A DNA stretch of 64,000 nt from Chitinophagaceae bacterium (lineage in GTDB: Bacteria > Bacteroidota > Bacteroidia > Chitinophagales > Chitinophagaceae), in assembly GCA_016720825.1 (NCBI GenBank), contig JADKJV010000010.1:62001-126000 (forward strand), written 5' to 3'. The position numbers were made by a program, and so were the translations under genes. The notes under the pieces were generated by a model. The model was not told where the DNA came from. It did not search any database and saw only the letters and a list, made by a program, of their open reading frames with translations. This document shows, piece by piece, positions 7,586 through 15,842 of the stretch. Every line of letters begins with the position of its first letter. Position 1 is the first letter of the stretch.

Positions 7586-9150
7586 ATGGATCCGAATATA
7601 CTTGCCATCATCATCGGAGCGGGAGCCCTCATACTGGGCCTTGTAGCGGGTAAGCTCATCTTTACAAAAAATACCCGGGTTAAAATAGAAGAGGCTGAAG
7701 CGCAATCCCAGACTATCATCAGGGAAGCGGAAATGAGAGCCGAAACCATCCGTAAGGAAAAAGAACTGGAAGCCAAGGAACGCATTGTAAAACAACAAGC
7801 GGCCAACGACAGGGAGCTTCTGGAAAAAAACAAAAAAATCAACGATTCGGAGAACCGCATCCGGCAGAAGGAACAATCCATCAACCAGAAAGAAGGCAAC
7901 CTGGAAAAACAAATCCGGGAGAACGAAGCCATCAAGGATAACCTCAACAGGCAGATTGAACTGGTGAACATCAAAAGGACAGAACTCGAAAAACACCAGG
8001 AAGAACATATCCGCCGTCTCGAGAAAATTGCCGGCTTATCTGCTGATGAAGCCAGGAACCAGCTGATCGAAAGCCTCAAAAACGAAGCACAGACCCAGGC
8101 ACTGGGAATCCAGCAGGAAATTATTGACGACGCCAAACAAAAAGCAAACAAGGAAGCCCGTAAGATTATCATACAAACTATCCAGCGTACCGCTGCTGAA
8201 CAGGCCATTGAAAATTCAATCACCGTGTTCAACCTGGAAAGCGATGAAATCAAAGGACAGATCATCGGCCGCGAAGGAAGGAATATCCGCGCCATTGAAG
8301 CTGCCACCGGTGTTGACCTGATTGTGGATGATACCCCCGAAGCGATCCTCCTCTCCTCTTTCGATCCGCTCCGCAGGGAAATCGCACGACTGAGTTTACA
8401 GCGACTGGTAACTGACGGACGTATCCACCCAGCACGTATCGAAGAGATCGTTGAAAAAACACGCAAGCAGATTGAAGAACAGGTGATGGAGATCGGTGAG
8501 CGTACCGTAATCGAACTCGGTATCCACGGATTGCATAAAGAACTCGTAAGAATGGTAGGCCGTATGCGCTTCCGTTCTTCTTACGGACAGAACCTGCTGA
8601 TGCACAGCCGCGAAACAGCCAACCTCTGCGCTACGATGGCAGCAGAACTCGGACTGAATGCGAAACTCGCCAAACGTGCAGGCCTGCTCCACGATATTGG
8701 TAAAGTACCCGACGAAGAAAGTGAACTGAGCCACGCACTCCTTGGTGCCAAACTCGCTGAAAAATATGGTGAGAACCCTGCCGTGGTAAATGCCATCGGT
8801 GCCCACCACGATGAAATGGAAATGCAATATGTGATTTCCCCATCGTACAGGCCTGTGATGCAATCAGCGGTGCCCGCCCCGGCGCCCGCCGCGAAATCAT
8901 GCAGCAGTACCTGCAGCGGATCAAAGACCTGGAAAACCTGGCTATGGCCTATACCGGTGTTGAAAAAGCATATGCCATCCAGGCCGGCCGCGAACTCCGT
9001 GTGATCGTAGAAGCAGATAAAGTATCCGATCAGGATTCAGAAAAACTCTCCTTCGAAATTGCCCAGAAAATCCAGACCGAAATGACCTTCCCCGGCCAGA
9101 TCAAAGTAACTGTGATCAGGGAAAAACGCGCGGTCAACGTAGCGAGATAA
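7586..9150 (+). CDS. rny: Ribonuclease Y, interrupted by a one-base frameshift
   Basis: A membrane-anchored endoribonuclease that starts mRNA decay. In order: an N-terminal membrane segment (residues 4-25), a long coiled coil (about 30-200), a KH domain with IKGQIIGREGRNIRAIE, and an HD phosphodiesterase domain with LLHDIGK and HHDEME. The frame breaks at the C run 8838-8841 (TCCCCA): the first frame runs on out of register to 9004, while the expected IVQACDAISGARPGARREI continues in the next frame and reads to 9150. One extra C would give a normal 521-residue protein. Since everything else is intact, I treat this as a probable sequence error; a -1 slip at TCC CCA or a true mutation cannot be excluded. 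If real, the protein loses its last roughly 100 residues. Confidence 0.85.
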
Positions 9151-9156
9151 ATATTC

Positions 9157-9196
9157 AACCCGGAAGCGATCTGAAAGTTCTGCTTCCGGGTTTTCT
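9157..9196 (+). terminator. Rho-independent terminator of rny
   Basis: An 11-bp perfect stem, AACCCGGAAGC (9157-9167) with GCTTCCGGGTT (9182-9192), has a 14-base loop and is followed by a T-rich tail. Confidence 0.85.
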
Positions 9197-9240
9197 TTAC
9201 GCCAATGTTAATTTAGTGATAATCAGAGCCTTGAGGGAAT

Positions 9241-9273
9241 AACCTCCAACCTCCAACATCCAACCTCCAACAT
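9241..9273. repeat. Tandem AACCTCC-word repeat
   Basis: Five reiterations of AACCTCC/AACATCC in 33 bases lie between the rny terminator and the rplS promoter. It resembles one arm of the other word repeats, but no complementary arm is seen nearby. Confidence 0.7.
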
Positions 9274-9319
9274 TTTAAACTTTTCCCGGAAAAACCCGTT
9301 AAAAAACCCCGTTTTCCCT

Positions 9320-9327
9320 TACCTTTG
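9320..9327 (+). promoter_or_regulatory. -7 element of the rplS promoter
   Basis: TACCTTTG fits TAnnTTTG and lies 20 bases before the rplS start, a usual leader length. The -33 region is AT-rich without a clear TTTG. Confidence 0.55.
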
Positions 9328-9347
9328 CCCTCCTTAAAAACATCGTT

Positions 9348-9716
9348 ATGAACGCCATCGCATTTGTACATGAGCAGCTGACAGGCAAGAAAGAATTTCC
9401 CGCTTTCAAACCCGGCGATAATATCACCGTGAACTATAAGATCATTGAGGGTAACAAAGAAAGGATCCAGTCTTTCAAAGGCGATGTGATCAAAAAACAA
9501 GGTACCGGCCACACTGCGAGCTTCACAGTTCGTAAAATCTCTGACGGTATCGGTGTTGAAAGGGTATTCCCTTATTACTCACCCAATATTGAGTCTGTTG
9601 TAATCAACAAAACCGGTCACGTACGCCGTGCCAAACTGTTTTACCAGCGTAAACGCAGCGGTAAAAGCGCACGTATCCGTGAGAAAAGACAAGCGGTTGA
9701 GTCTGCAGCTAAATAA
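9348..9716 (+). CDS. rplS: 50S ribosomal protein L19
   Basis: A 122-residue ribosomal protein L19, located at the interface of the two ribosomal subunits. The family signatures FKPGDNITVNYKIIEGNKER, FKGDVI, TFTVRKIS-like SFTVRKISDGIGVERVFP and the basic VRRAKLFYQRKRSGKSARI are all present. A short A/E-rich tail follows. Single gene with its own promoter and a terminator 27 bases downstream. Confidence 0.98.
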   Translation: MNAIAFVHEQLTGKKEFPAFKPGDNITVNYKIIEGNKERIQSFKGDVIKKQGTGHTASFTVRKISDGIGVERVFPYYSPNIESVVINKTGHVRRAKLFYQRKRSGKSARIREKRQAVESAAK

Positions 9717-9743
9717 TATTATTATTTCAGTAATATATTTGAG

Positions 9744-9780
9744 AAATCCCGTTCTGACCAGGACGGGATTTTCTTTTTTC
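9744..9780 (+). terminator. Rho-independent terminator of rplS
   Basis: AAATCCCGT (9744-9752) pairs with ACGGGATTT (9763-9771), a 9-bp perfect stem followed by TTCTTTTTTC. Confidence 0.85.
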
Positions 9781-9849
9781 AAACCGATTGCACGCAATTA
9801 ACATCTTTCTCCCCCAGAGTTATTATCTTTATAGTTCAATTTCACAACT

Positions 9850-10059
9850 ATGATACATCCCTATTTTTTAGGCATGCTGGGCACTAATGAAATCATCATT
9901 ATCCTCATCATCGTGTTACTGCTGTTCGGTGGCAAAAAAATTCCCGAACTGATGCGCGGTCTTGGCAAGGGTGTGCGTGAATTCAACGATGCCAAAACAA
10001 ATGTCAAGAAGGAAATCGAGGAACACGCCAGCGATGTGAAGAATTCAGCCAGCAATTGA
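9850..10059 (+). CDS. tatA: Twin-arginine translocase subunit TatA/TatE
   Basis: A 69-residue pore-forming subunit of the Tat pathway, which exports folded proteins. It has a short N-terminus, one membrane helix (residues 13-26, EIIIILIIVLLLFG), the FGGKKIPELMRGLGKGVREF hinge and amphipathic helix, and a charged tail. The FG motif and KIPEL are diagnostic. TatC is not in the window. gatA begins 28 bases downstream. Confidence 0.94.
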   Translation: MIHPYFLGMLGTNEIIIILIIVLLLFGGKKIPELMRGLGKGVREFNDAKTNVKKEIEEHASDVKNSASN

Positions 10060-10087
10060 TTGGTCTATCCCTCTAAATCCTGCTTGT

Positions 10088-11530
10088 TTGTCTGCATTCA
10101 CCTCCATTGAGCAATTCCATGCCCAATTAAAGGAAGGAACTACCACATGCCTGGGCACCGTTCAGTATTATCTTGAGCGGATACATGCCACCAGGCACCT
10201 AAATGCATTTTTAGAAGTCTGGGAACAGGAAGCCCTCACCCAGGCCAAAGCCATTGACCAGCGTATGCAGTCCGGACAAAAAACCGGACGCCTCGCAGGC
10301 GTTGTCATCGGTATTAAAGATGTGCTTTGCTATAAAGGCCATAAAGTATCAGCAGCTTCTTCCATCCTGAACAATTTTACATCCCTTTACACAGCCAGTG
10401 CTGTCCAGCGCTTGCTGGATGAAGATGCCATTCTCATCGGCCGCCTCAACTGCGATGAATTCGCAATGGGCTCCTCCAATGAGAACTCGGCTTATGGCAA
10501 AGTGCTGAATGCCCTCGATGAAACCCGGGTACCCGGCGGTTCTTCCGGCGGCTCAGCGGTAGCCGTCCAGGCAGGGCTCTGTATGCTCTCACTGGGATCG
10601 GATACCGGAGGTTCTGTCAGACAGCCTGCAGATTTTTGTGGAGTCACCGGCCTTAAACCGGGCTATGGCCGCATATCGAGATATGGACTGATTGCCTACG
10701 CTTCATCATTCGACCAGATCGGCATCTTCGGCATAAACATACCCGACCTGGCCCTGGCACTGGAAATCATGGCTGGCCCCGATGAATTTGACAGCACCGT
10801 TTCCCATGCCCCTGTTCCTGCCTATTCCACCAGCCTGGAAGCCGGCAAAAAATTCAGGTTCGCCTGGTTTGAAGCGGCCCTGAACCACCCCGGGCTTGAT
10901 CCGGAGATCCGGACAGCCATCCTTGGGACCATTGAAAAGCTCAAGGCAGCCGGACATGTGGTGGAACCGGTGGACTTTGCCCTGATGGATTATATCGTTC
11001 CGGCCTATTATGTGCTGACGACGGCAGAAGCCTCCTCCAACCTCTCCCGGTACGACGGGGTCCGTTTTGGGTACCGGACCACTACCCCGGTGGATGATTT
11101 AACAAGTTTTTATAAGCACACCAGATCCGAGGGTTTTGGCAAGGAAGTGAAACGACGTATCATGCTGGGAACCTTTGTGTTAAGTGCCGGCTACTACGAC
11201 GCGTATTATTCCCGTGCACAGAAGGTTAGAAAAAAAGTTTCGGCCGGTTTGGAGCTGGTTTTCAACCAGTTCGACTTCATCCTGCTACCCACCTCCCCCT
11301 TTACCGCCTTTAAGGCCGGGGAGAAGACTGACGACCCAATTGCCATGTATCTGGCTGATATTTATACTGTTATGGCTAACCTGGCGGGTATTCCAGCCAT
11401 TTCTTTACCCCTCTACAAGCACTCAAACGGCATGCCCTTCAGCCTCCAGGTGATGGCAAACCGCCTGAATGAGTTACCTTTGCTGCAAATTTCAAAGGAG
11501 CTTCTGGCCCCCGGTTTCCGGGAATCCTGA
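10088..11530 (+). CDS. gatA: Glutamyl/aspartyl-tRNA amidotransferase subunit A
   Basis: A 480-residue amidase subunit of GatCAB, which converts Glu-tRNA-Gln and Asp-tRNA-Asn to the correct amides by hydrolysing glutamine. The amidase signature GGSSGGSAVAVQ lies at about residues 150-161. The Lys77, Ser152, Ser176 positions match the Lys/cis-Ser/Ser triad (GIKDVL, GGSSGG, DTGGSVRQP). The best start is TTG at 10088; no in-frame ATG precedes the conserved region. GatB and GatC are elsewhere. Only 16 bases separate its stop from the proposed TTG start of the next gene. Confidence 0.94.
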   Translation: MSAFTSIEQFHAQLKEGTTTCLGTVQYYLERIHATRHLNAFLEVWEQEALTQAKAIDQRMQSGQKTGRLAGVVIGIKDVLCYKGHKVSAASSILNNFTSLYTASAVQRLLDEDAILIGRLNCDEFAMGSSNENSAYGKVLNALDETRVPGGSSGGSAVAVQAGLCMLSLGSDTGGSVRQPADFCGVTGLKPGYGRISRYGLIAYASSFDQIGIFGINIPDLALALEIMAGPDEFDSTVSHAPVPAYSTSLEAGKKFRFAWFEAALNHPGLDPEIRTAILGTIEKLKAAGHVVEPVDFALMDYIVPAYYVLTTAEASSNLSRYDGVRFGYRTTTPVDDLTSFYKHTRSEGFGKEVKRRIMLGTFVLSAGYYDAYYSRAQKVRKKVSAGLELVFNQFDFILLPTSPFTAFKAGEKTDDPIAMYLADIYTVMANLAGIPAISLPLYKHSNGMPFSLQVMANRLNELPLLQISKELLAPGFRES

Positions 11531-11546
11531 GCCCCAAAAAAGCAGC

Positions 11547-12620
11547 TTGAGAAAAATAAAACAAATATCGTGGGCACTTACGCTGTCGGCCATCAGGCTG
11601 ACCGCCCTCTTTTGGGTTGTCAAAGCCGGCGCCCAGCAGGAGTTCATCCAGAAGATCAAACTGAACATGGCTGATACCACCCTGCAGGACACTGTAGGCT
11701 TCCATGACAGCCTGGCGAATGATCCCAAAAAGGGTTTCCAGGACCTGTTCCGGACCGCAGTCATCGGAGATGGCAGCAGCCCGGCGCGACTGAATCCCAT
11801 GGCCGTCACTTTCGTGAATAACTATATTGCCCGCAACGGTAAAGGCTTTAACGCCATGAAAGGATGGGCCAAGCCTTATTTCAATATGATGGATGAAGTG
11901 CTCACCCAGCACGGTCTTCCCCGCGAGCTGAAATATATCGCCGTTATTGAATCCGGTCTTAAATACAACGTGATCTCCTGGAGTGGTGCCGTCGGCCCCT
12001 GGGCACTGATGCCAGCCGCCGCCCGCCAGTATGGACTGCGTATCGGAAGGGGTAATGACGAAAGACTGGATTATTATAAAAGCACCCACGCCGCAGCCAA
12101 ACTGCTGACAGACCTCTACCAGCGTTATGGCGACTGGCTGCTGGTTGTAGCTGCTTATAACTCTGGCCCCGGTAACGTAGACAAGGCAATCCGCCGCAGC
12201 GGCAGCAAGGATTTCTGGACCCTGCAGTATTACCTGCCGGCTGAGACCATGAACCACGTAAAGAAGTTCATCGCCACCCATTATATTTTTGAAGGCGAAG
12301 GCGGGATTACAACCTCTACTAAAAAAGAGACCAAAGACCAGTTCCTGGAAGTCCTGTCAGACCTGAACGATGAAGAAAAAAATAATTCATCTACATACAC
12401 CATCAAAGGCCGTTTCAGTTCAGATGTGATCATGAAATACACCGGGATGGATGTAGCTGGTTTCAGGAGATACAACCCCAATTTCGAGCAGCAGGTTTCT
12501 GTCAACGGACAGTATGAACTGCGTCTCCCGACTGAGAAGATGAATATTTTCGTGGCCAAGCGTTACGAGATCCTGGATGAGAGTATGAAAGCCATCCTGC
12601 CTTCTTCCGGCACCCGTTAA
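11547..12620 (+). CDS. Lytic murein transglycosylase, MltD-like
   Basis: About 357 residues if started at TTG 11547, which gives a signal-like N-terminus (basic KIKQ, then a hydrophobic stretch ending AGAQQ); a longer frame reaching back into gatA is less likely. The SLT domain cleaves peptidoglycan glycan strands. The catalytic Glu is in AVIESGL, followed by SGAVGPWALMPAAA and AAYNSGPGNVDKAI, as in MltD (relatives have GxWQFM where this has GPWALM). The C-terminus (from about residue 280) resembles a degenerate LysM segment (TYTIKGRFSSDVIMKYTG). It would act in the periplasm. Its stop overlaps that of the convergent pabB by 4 bases. Confidence 0.85.
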   Translation: MRKIKQISWALTLSAIRLTALFWVVKAGAQQEFIQKIKLNMADTTLQDTVGFHDSLANDPKKGFQDLFRTAVIGDGSSPARLNPMAVTFVNNYIARNGKGFNAMKGWAKPYFNMMDEVLTQHGLPRELKYIAVIESGLKYNVISWSGAVGPWALMPAAARQYGLRIGRGNDERLDYYKSTHAAAKLLTDLYQRYGDWLLVVAAYNSGPGNVDKAIRRSGSKDFWTLQYYLPAETMNHVKKFIATHYIFEGEGGITTSTKKETKDQFLEVLSDLNDEEKNNSSTYTIKGRFSSDVIMKYTGMDVAGFRRYNPNFEQQVSVNGQYELRLPTEKMNIFVAKRYEILDESMKAILPSSGTR

Positions 12621-13921
12621 TCCTTTTTATTTTCAAGCACCTGCCTGATGGCAGCCGCCTTTACCAGGCATTCTTCCCATTCCTGTTTGGGATCACTGTA
12701 CCAGGTGATACCTGATCCGGCGGGGAAAGAGAGATAACCGGTAGAAGCATTGTACAGGATACTGCGGATAACGACATTGAAATCAAAATCACCTTCGGGG
12801 CTGAAATAACCGAGTGCACCTGAAAAAATCCCCCGGCTTCTTTTCTCATACCTGCTGATCAGTTCCATCACCCTTTTCTTGGGAGCACCTGTCATGGAGC
12901 CCATGGGAAACAGCGCATGCATGATATCCGTAAAACTGGTGTCACTGTTCAGTTCGCCACTGATCGTGGAGATCATCTGGTACACCTGCGGAAAAGAATA
13001 GATACCGAACAATTCATCCACTTTTACTGTGCCTTCCCGGCAAATCCGGGAGAGGTCATTCCTCACCAGGTCAACCACCATTACATTTTCTGAACGGTCT
13101 TTGGCACTGCGGTGGAGTTGTTCCCGCGCGGCTTCATCCAGCAGCTCATCCTGCCGGTTGCGGGGCACGGTGCCTTTGATGGGCTGGGAAATAATATGGT
13201 TACCTGATTTCTTCAGGAATCTTTCCGGACTGGCACAGATCAGCCAGTGGTCATCCTGGCGGTATAAGGCAGAGAATGGATTGGGAGATAAACGGCTCAG
13301 TTGCCTGTATGCCGTAAACGGATCTATCACGGCATGTTCCGCATAAAAATCCTGGCAGAAATTAATTTCATAGCAATCGCCGCGGTGGATATGTTCCCGG
13401 AGCCGCTGGATGGTTTCCATATACTCCGCTTCAGAAAAACGGGAATGGATTTGCAGAGGCGCTGTATCATTTTCAGCAGCTGCAGTTTCTTCAAGGTCAT
13501 TTTGCAGGGCCAGGAAAATTTCCTGCGGATCACCTTTCTCCACGACCAGTTCATCCTCACTGAGCCGGATCTGCCATATCGGTTCAAAAAAATACAGGGA
13601 GGGGAAACCGATGTCATCGGGCAGGGTGGCGGGATTTTTTTCCCATTCATTTTTCAGCTCATAACTGCAATGCCCGAAGAGCCATTTTTTTTGCTGCAGG
13701 ATTTTTTCCAGTACAGCTAAGGAAGAACCTGCATCTGTTTTTACAACCTGTTCAGCACCCGCAGCCAGCAGGCATTCGATGCCCTTACCTTTTGCAGGGT
13801 AATGGTGATTATCGAGAAAACAAAAAGTGCTGAACCTCTTTGCGAGATCCAGCACTTTCCATTTCGTTTGTTCATAATCACTGATGAGAAACCGGTCAGG
13901 GCTGTTGGTTTTGCTGATCAA
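12617..13921 (-). CDS. pabB: Aminodeoxychorismate synthase component I
   Basis: A 434-residue chorismate-utilising enzyme that aminates chorismate for folate synthesis. The C-terminal domain has RGDCYEINFCQ, PERFL, the key PIKGT motif (the Lys form is typical of PabB, whereas anthranilate synthase has PIAGT), DRSENVMVVDLVRNDL, FPMGSMTGAPKKR and AGSGITWYSDP. The N-terminal portion is short and divergent. The glutaminase partner PabA is not in the window. It lies downstream of purA and the acidic protein gene on the same strand; its stop overlaps the stop of the convergent transglycosylase gene. Confidence 0.9.
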   Translation of the reverse strand: MISKTNSPDRFLISDYEQTKWKVLDLAKRFSTFCFLDNHHYPAKGKGIECLLAAGAEQVVKTDAGSSLAVLEKILQQKKWLFGHCSYELKNEWEKNPATLPDDIGFPSLYFFEPIWQIRLSEDELVVEKGDPQEIFLALQNDLEETAAAENDTAPLQIHSRFSEAEYMETIQRLREHIHRGDCYEINFCQDFYAEHAVIDPFTAYRQLSRLSPNPFSALYRQDDHWLICASPERFLKKSGNHIISQPIKGTVPRNRQDELLDEAAREQLHRSAKDRSENVMVVDLVRNDLSRICREGTVKVDELFGIYSFPQVYQMISTISGELNSDTSFTDIMHALFPMGSMTGAPKKRVMELISRYEKRSRGIFSGALGYFSPEGDFDFNVVIRSILYNASTGYLSFPAGSGITWYSDPKQEWEECLVKAAAIRQVLENKKD

Positions 13922-13946
13922 TGTTTAAAGTATGTAACGGACATGA

Positions 13947-14395
13947 TTAATAATCATCTTCCTCATCATCGTCATATTCCTTGTCGTTGAAGAGATCCTT
14001 GAACTCATCATCTTCAAACTTGAAATCGTCTTCTTCACCACCGGTTGCTTTCTTGCCGCCTGCAGCGCCACCGGCTGCTTTCTTGCCTTTCGACTTGGGT
14101 ACATCGAACTCTTCGAAATCAGGATCCCAGCTGTCTTCCTCTTCTGGTTTTCCCAATCATCGGGTTCGTCGTCCACATCGTCGTCGTCATCATCATCACC
14201 TTTTTTCTTTGATGACCCGGCTGCTTTCCCTGCTTTTTTTACAGGGGCAGCATCCACCTCTTCATCGAAATCATCATCGTCATCGTCCTCCTCATTTTTC
14301 TTGGGAGCGGGCACAGGTTTTTTCGCGGCATCCTTTCCGGCGGCCGGGGTGGTTTTTCCCGTGGATTTTTTTTCTTTTTCAGACTTTGGAGCCAT
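13947..14395 (-). CDS. Acidic, disordered D/K-rich protein, one-base frameshift
   Basis: A low-complexity protein: a Lys/Ala/Pro-rich start (KSEKEKKSTGKTTPAAGKD), an Asp-rich block, a second Lys/Gly block, another Asp-rich block, then a segment with EEDSWDPDFEEFDVPKSK and an acidic C-terminus ending EEDDY. The frame shifts at a run of A (about 14147-14151, minus-strand GGGAAAACC). Adding one A joins the two halves as WEKPEEEDSW and gives 149 residues. The acidic C-terminus after the join is clearly the native one, since the unshifted frame turns into S/K/M-rich nonsense. No domain or known function. It lies between purA and pabB. Confidence 0.7.
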
Positions 14396-14466
14396 AGTAT
14401 AGCAGGATTAAGAGTTGTAAAATTTCAGCGAAGTTTTTAATTAGCCAAATTTTACACCCATTTTTT

Positions 14467-15735
14467 TCAGTCGTTTACCCGGATTATCTGTTCCCGGCCC
14501 GGTCCGTTGGAAATATACTGAACGGGAACCCCCAGATACTGGTTAATAAACTGCACATAAGTTTTCATGGTGTCAGGCAGTTCCGCATAGGATTTCGCTG
14601 CATTGGTGGGCGTATTCCAACCCGGGAATTTCTTATATATGGGAACAGGGCGCTGTCTTTCCATCTGGAAAGGAACTTCGTCAGTCTCCACCCCATTGAT
14701 GGAATAGGCCGTGGAACATTCCAGTTCACGGAATGAGTCCAGCACATCAGCCTTGGTCATCACAATACTGGTAACACCGTTTATCATACAGGCGAATTTC
14801 AGGGCAACCAGGTCGATCCAGCCGCAGCGGCGGGGACGGCCCGTGGTGGCACCGAATTCATTGCCGATCTTCCGCAGTTCTTCCCCGGTTTCATTCTCGA
14901 GTTCTGTGGGGAATGGTCCGCCGCCAACCCGTGTGCAGTAGGCTTTTGTAACACCATACACCTCACGGATATGCTGGGGAGCCACTCCCAAACCATTACA
15001 TACACCGGCAGAAATAGTGCTGGAAGATGTAACATATGGGAAGGTTCCGAAATCTATATCCAGCATACTGCCCTGGGCGCCTTCAGCCAGCACTTTTTTG
15101 CCCTGGCTGATATGTTTATTAATGAAATACTCGCCGTTCACAATATTCAGTTCACGCAGGTTCTCCACCGCTTCAAAAAATTCTTCTTCCCAGCTGGTAA
15201 TATCTTCCTGGAAATTATAATTATCCAGCAGGCGCTGGTGTTTTAAACGCAGCTTGATATAAGATGTGGTGAAATTTTTATCGAGCAGGTCACCCACACG
15301 CAAACCATTCCTTCCGGTTTTATCCATGTAAGTGGGGCCAATCCCTTTCAGTGTGGAACCGATCTTCTGGTTGCCTTTGGATAACTCTGCAGCCTTATCC
15401 AGCGCCCGGTGTGTGGGAAGGATGAGGTGGGCACGTTGTGAAATAAACAGGTTCTTTTTTACGTCAGCACCGAAAGAAGTTACTGTAGCCCATTCTTTTT
15501 TCAGTGTTACCGGATCCAGCACCACGCCATTACCTATCAGGTTGATGGCATTCTGGTGGAATACACCAGAAGGAATCTGGTGCAATACAATTTTCTTGTC
15601 TCCGACATAAATAGTATGACCCGCAGTCGGGCCACCCTGGAAACGGGCGATCAGGTCATAGTCTTTGGCAAAAAAGTCCACAATCTTGCCCTTTCCCTCA
15701 TCACCCCATTGAAGACCCAGTAATACGTCTACCAT
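14467..15735 (-). CDS. purA: Adenylosuccinate synthetase
   Basis: A 422-residue enzyme that joins IMP and aspartate with GTP, the first committed step to AMP. The start at 15735 gives MVDVLLGLQWGDEGKGKIVD, the P-loop-like signature at the N-terminus of the family; a longer frame adds 37 unrelated residues. GPTAGHTIYV, QIPSGV, GIGPTYMDK, GAQGSMLDIDFGTFPYVTSS and GRPRRCGWID are all present. A -7 element lies 26 bases upstream and the preceding surface-protein gene ends at a terminator, so it starts its own transcript. Confidence 0.97.
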   Translation of the reverse strand: MVDVLLGLQWGDEGKGKIVDFFAKDYDLIARFQGGPTAGHTIYVGDKKIVLHQIPSGVFHQNAINLIGNGVVLDPVTLKKEWATVTSFGADVKKNLFISQRAHLILPTHRALDKAAELSKGNQKIGSTLKGIGPTYMDKTGRNGLRVGDLLDKNFTTSYIKLRLKHQRLLDNYNFQEDITSWEEEFFEAVENLRELNIVNGEYFINKHISQGKKVLAEGAQGSMLDIDFGTFPYVTSSSTISAGVCNGLGVAPQHIREVYGVTKAYCTRVGGGPFPTELENETGEELRKIGNEFGATTGRPRRCGWIDLVALKFACMINGVTSIVMTKADVLDSFRELECSTAYSINGVETDEVPFQMERQRPVPIYKKFPGWNTPTNAAKSYAELPDTMKTYVQFINQYLGVPVQYISNGPGREQIIRVND

Positions 15736-15760
15736 AATTTTTGGATTAATGTTCCGGGCG

Positions 15761-15768
15761 CAAAAATA
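15761..15768 (-). promoter_or_regulatory. -7 element of purA
   Basis: Minus-strand TATTTTTG fits TAnnTTTG, 25 bases before the start codon. It sits just after the terminator of the upstream gene; the -33 element is unclear. Confidence 0.45.
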
Positions 15769-15770
15769 CA

Positions 15771-15808
15771 TGATCAAAAAAAAAGCCACCGTTTTATTAC
15801 GGTGGCTT
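15771..15808 (-). terminator. Terminator of the first surface-protein gene
   Basis: AAGCCACCGT (15783-15792) and ACGGTGGCTT (15799-15808) form a 10-bp perfect stem. On the minus strand it is followed by a run of T, 35 bases after the stop of the adhesin. Confidence 0.85.
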
Positions 15809-15842
15809 CGCGATCTATTTTTACACGCCCGGAAGCGAGTTA

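Noticed and set aside
11439..12281. 280-codon minus-strand frame over gatA and the transglycosylase
   Set aside because: Both strands cannot be coding here; the plus-strand genes have clear motifs and this frame has none.
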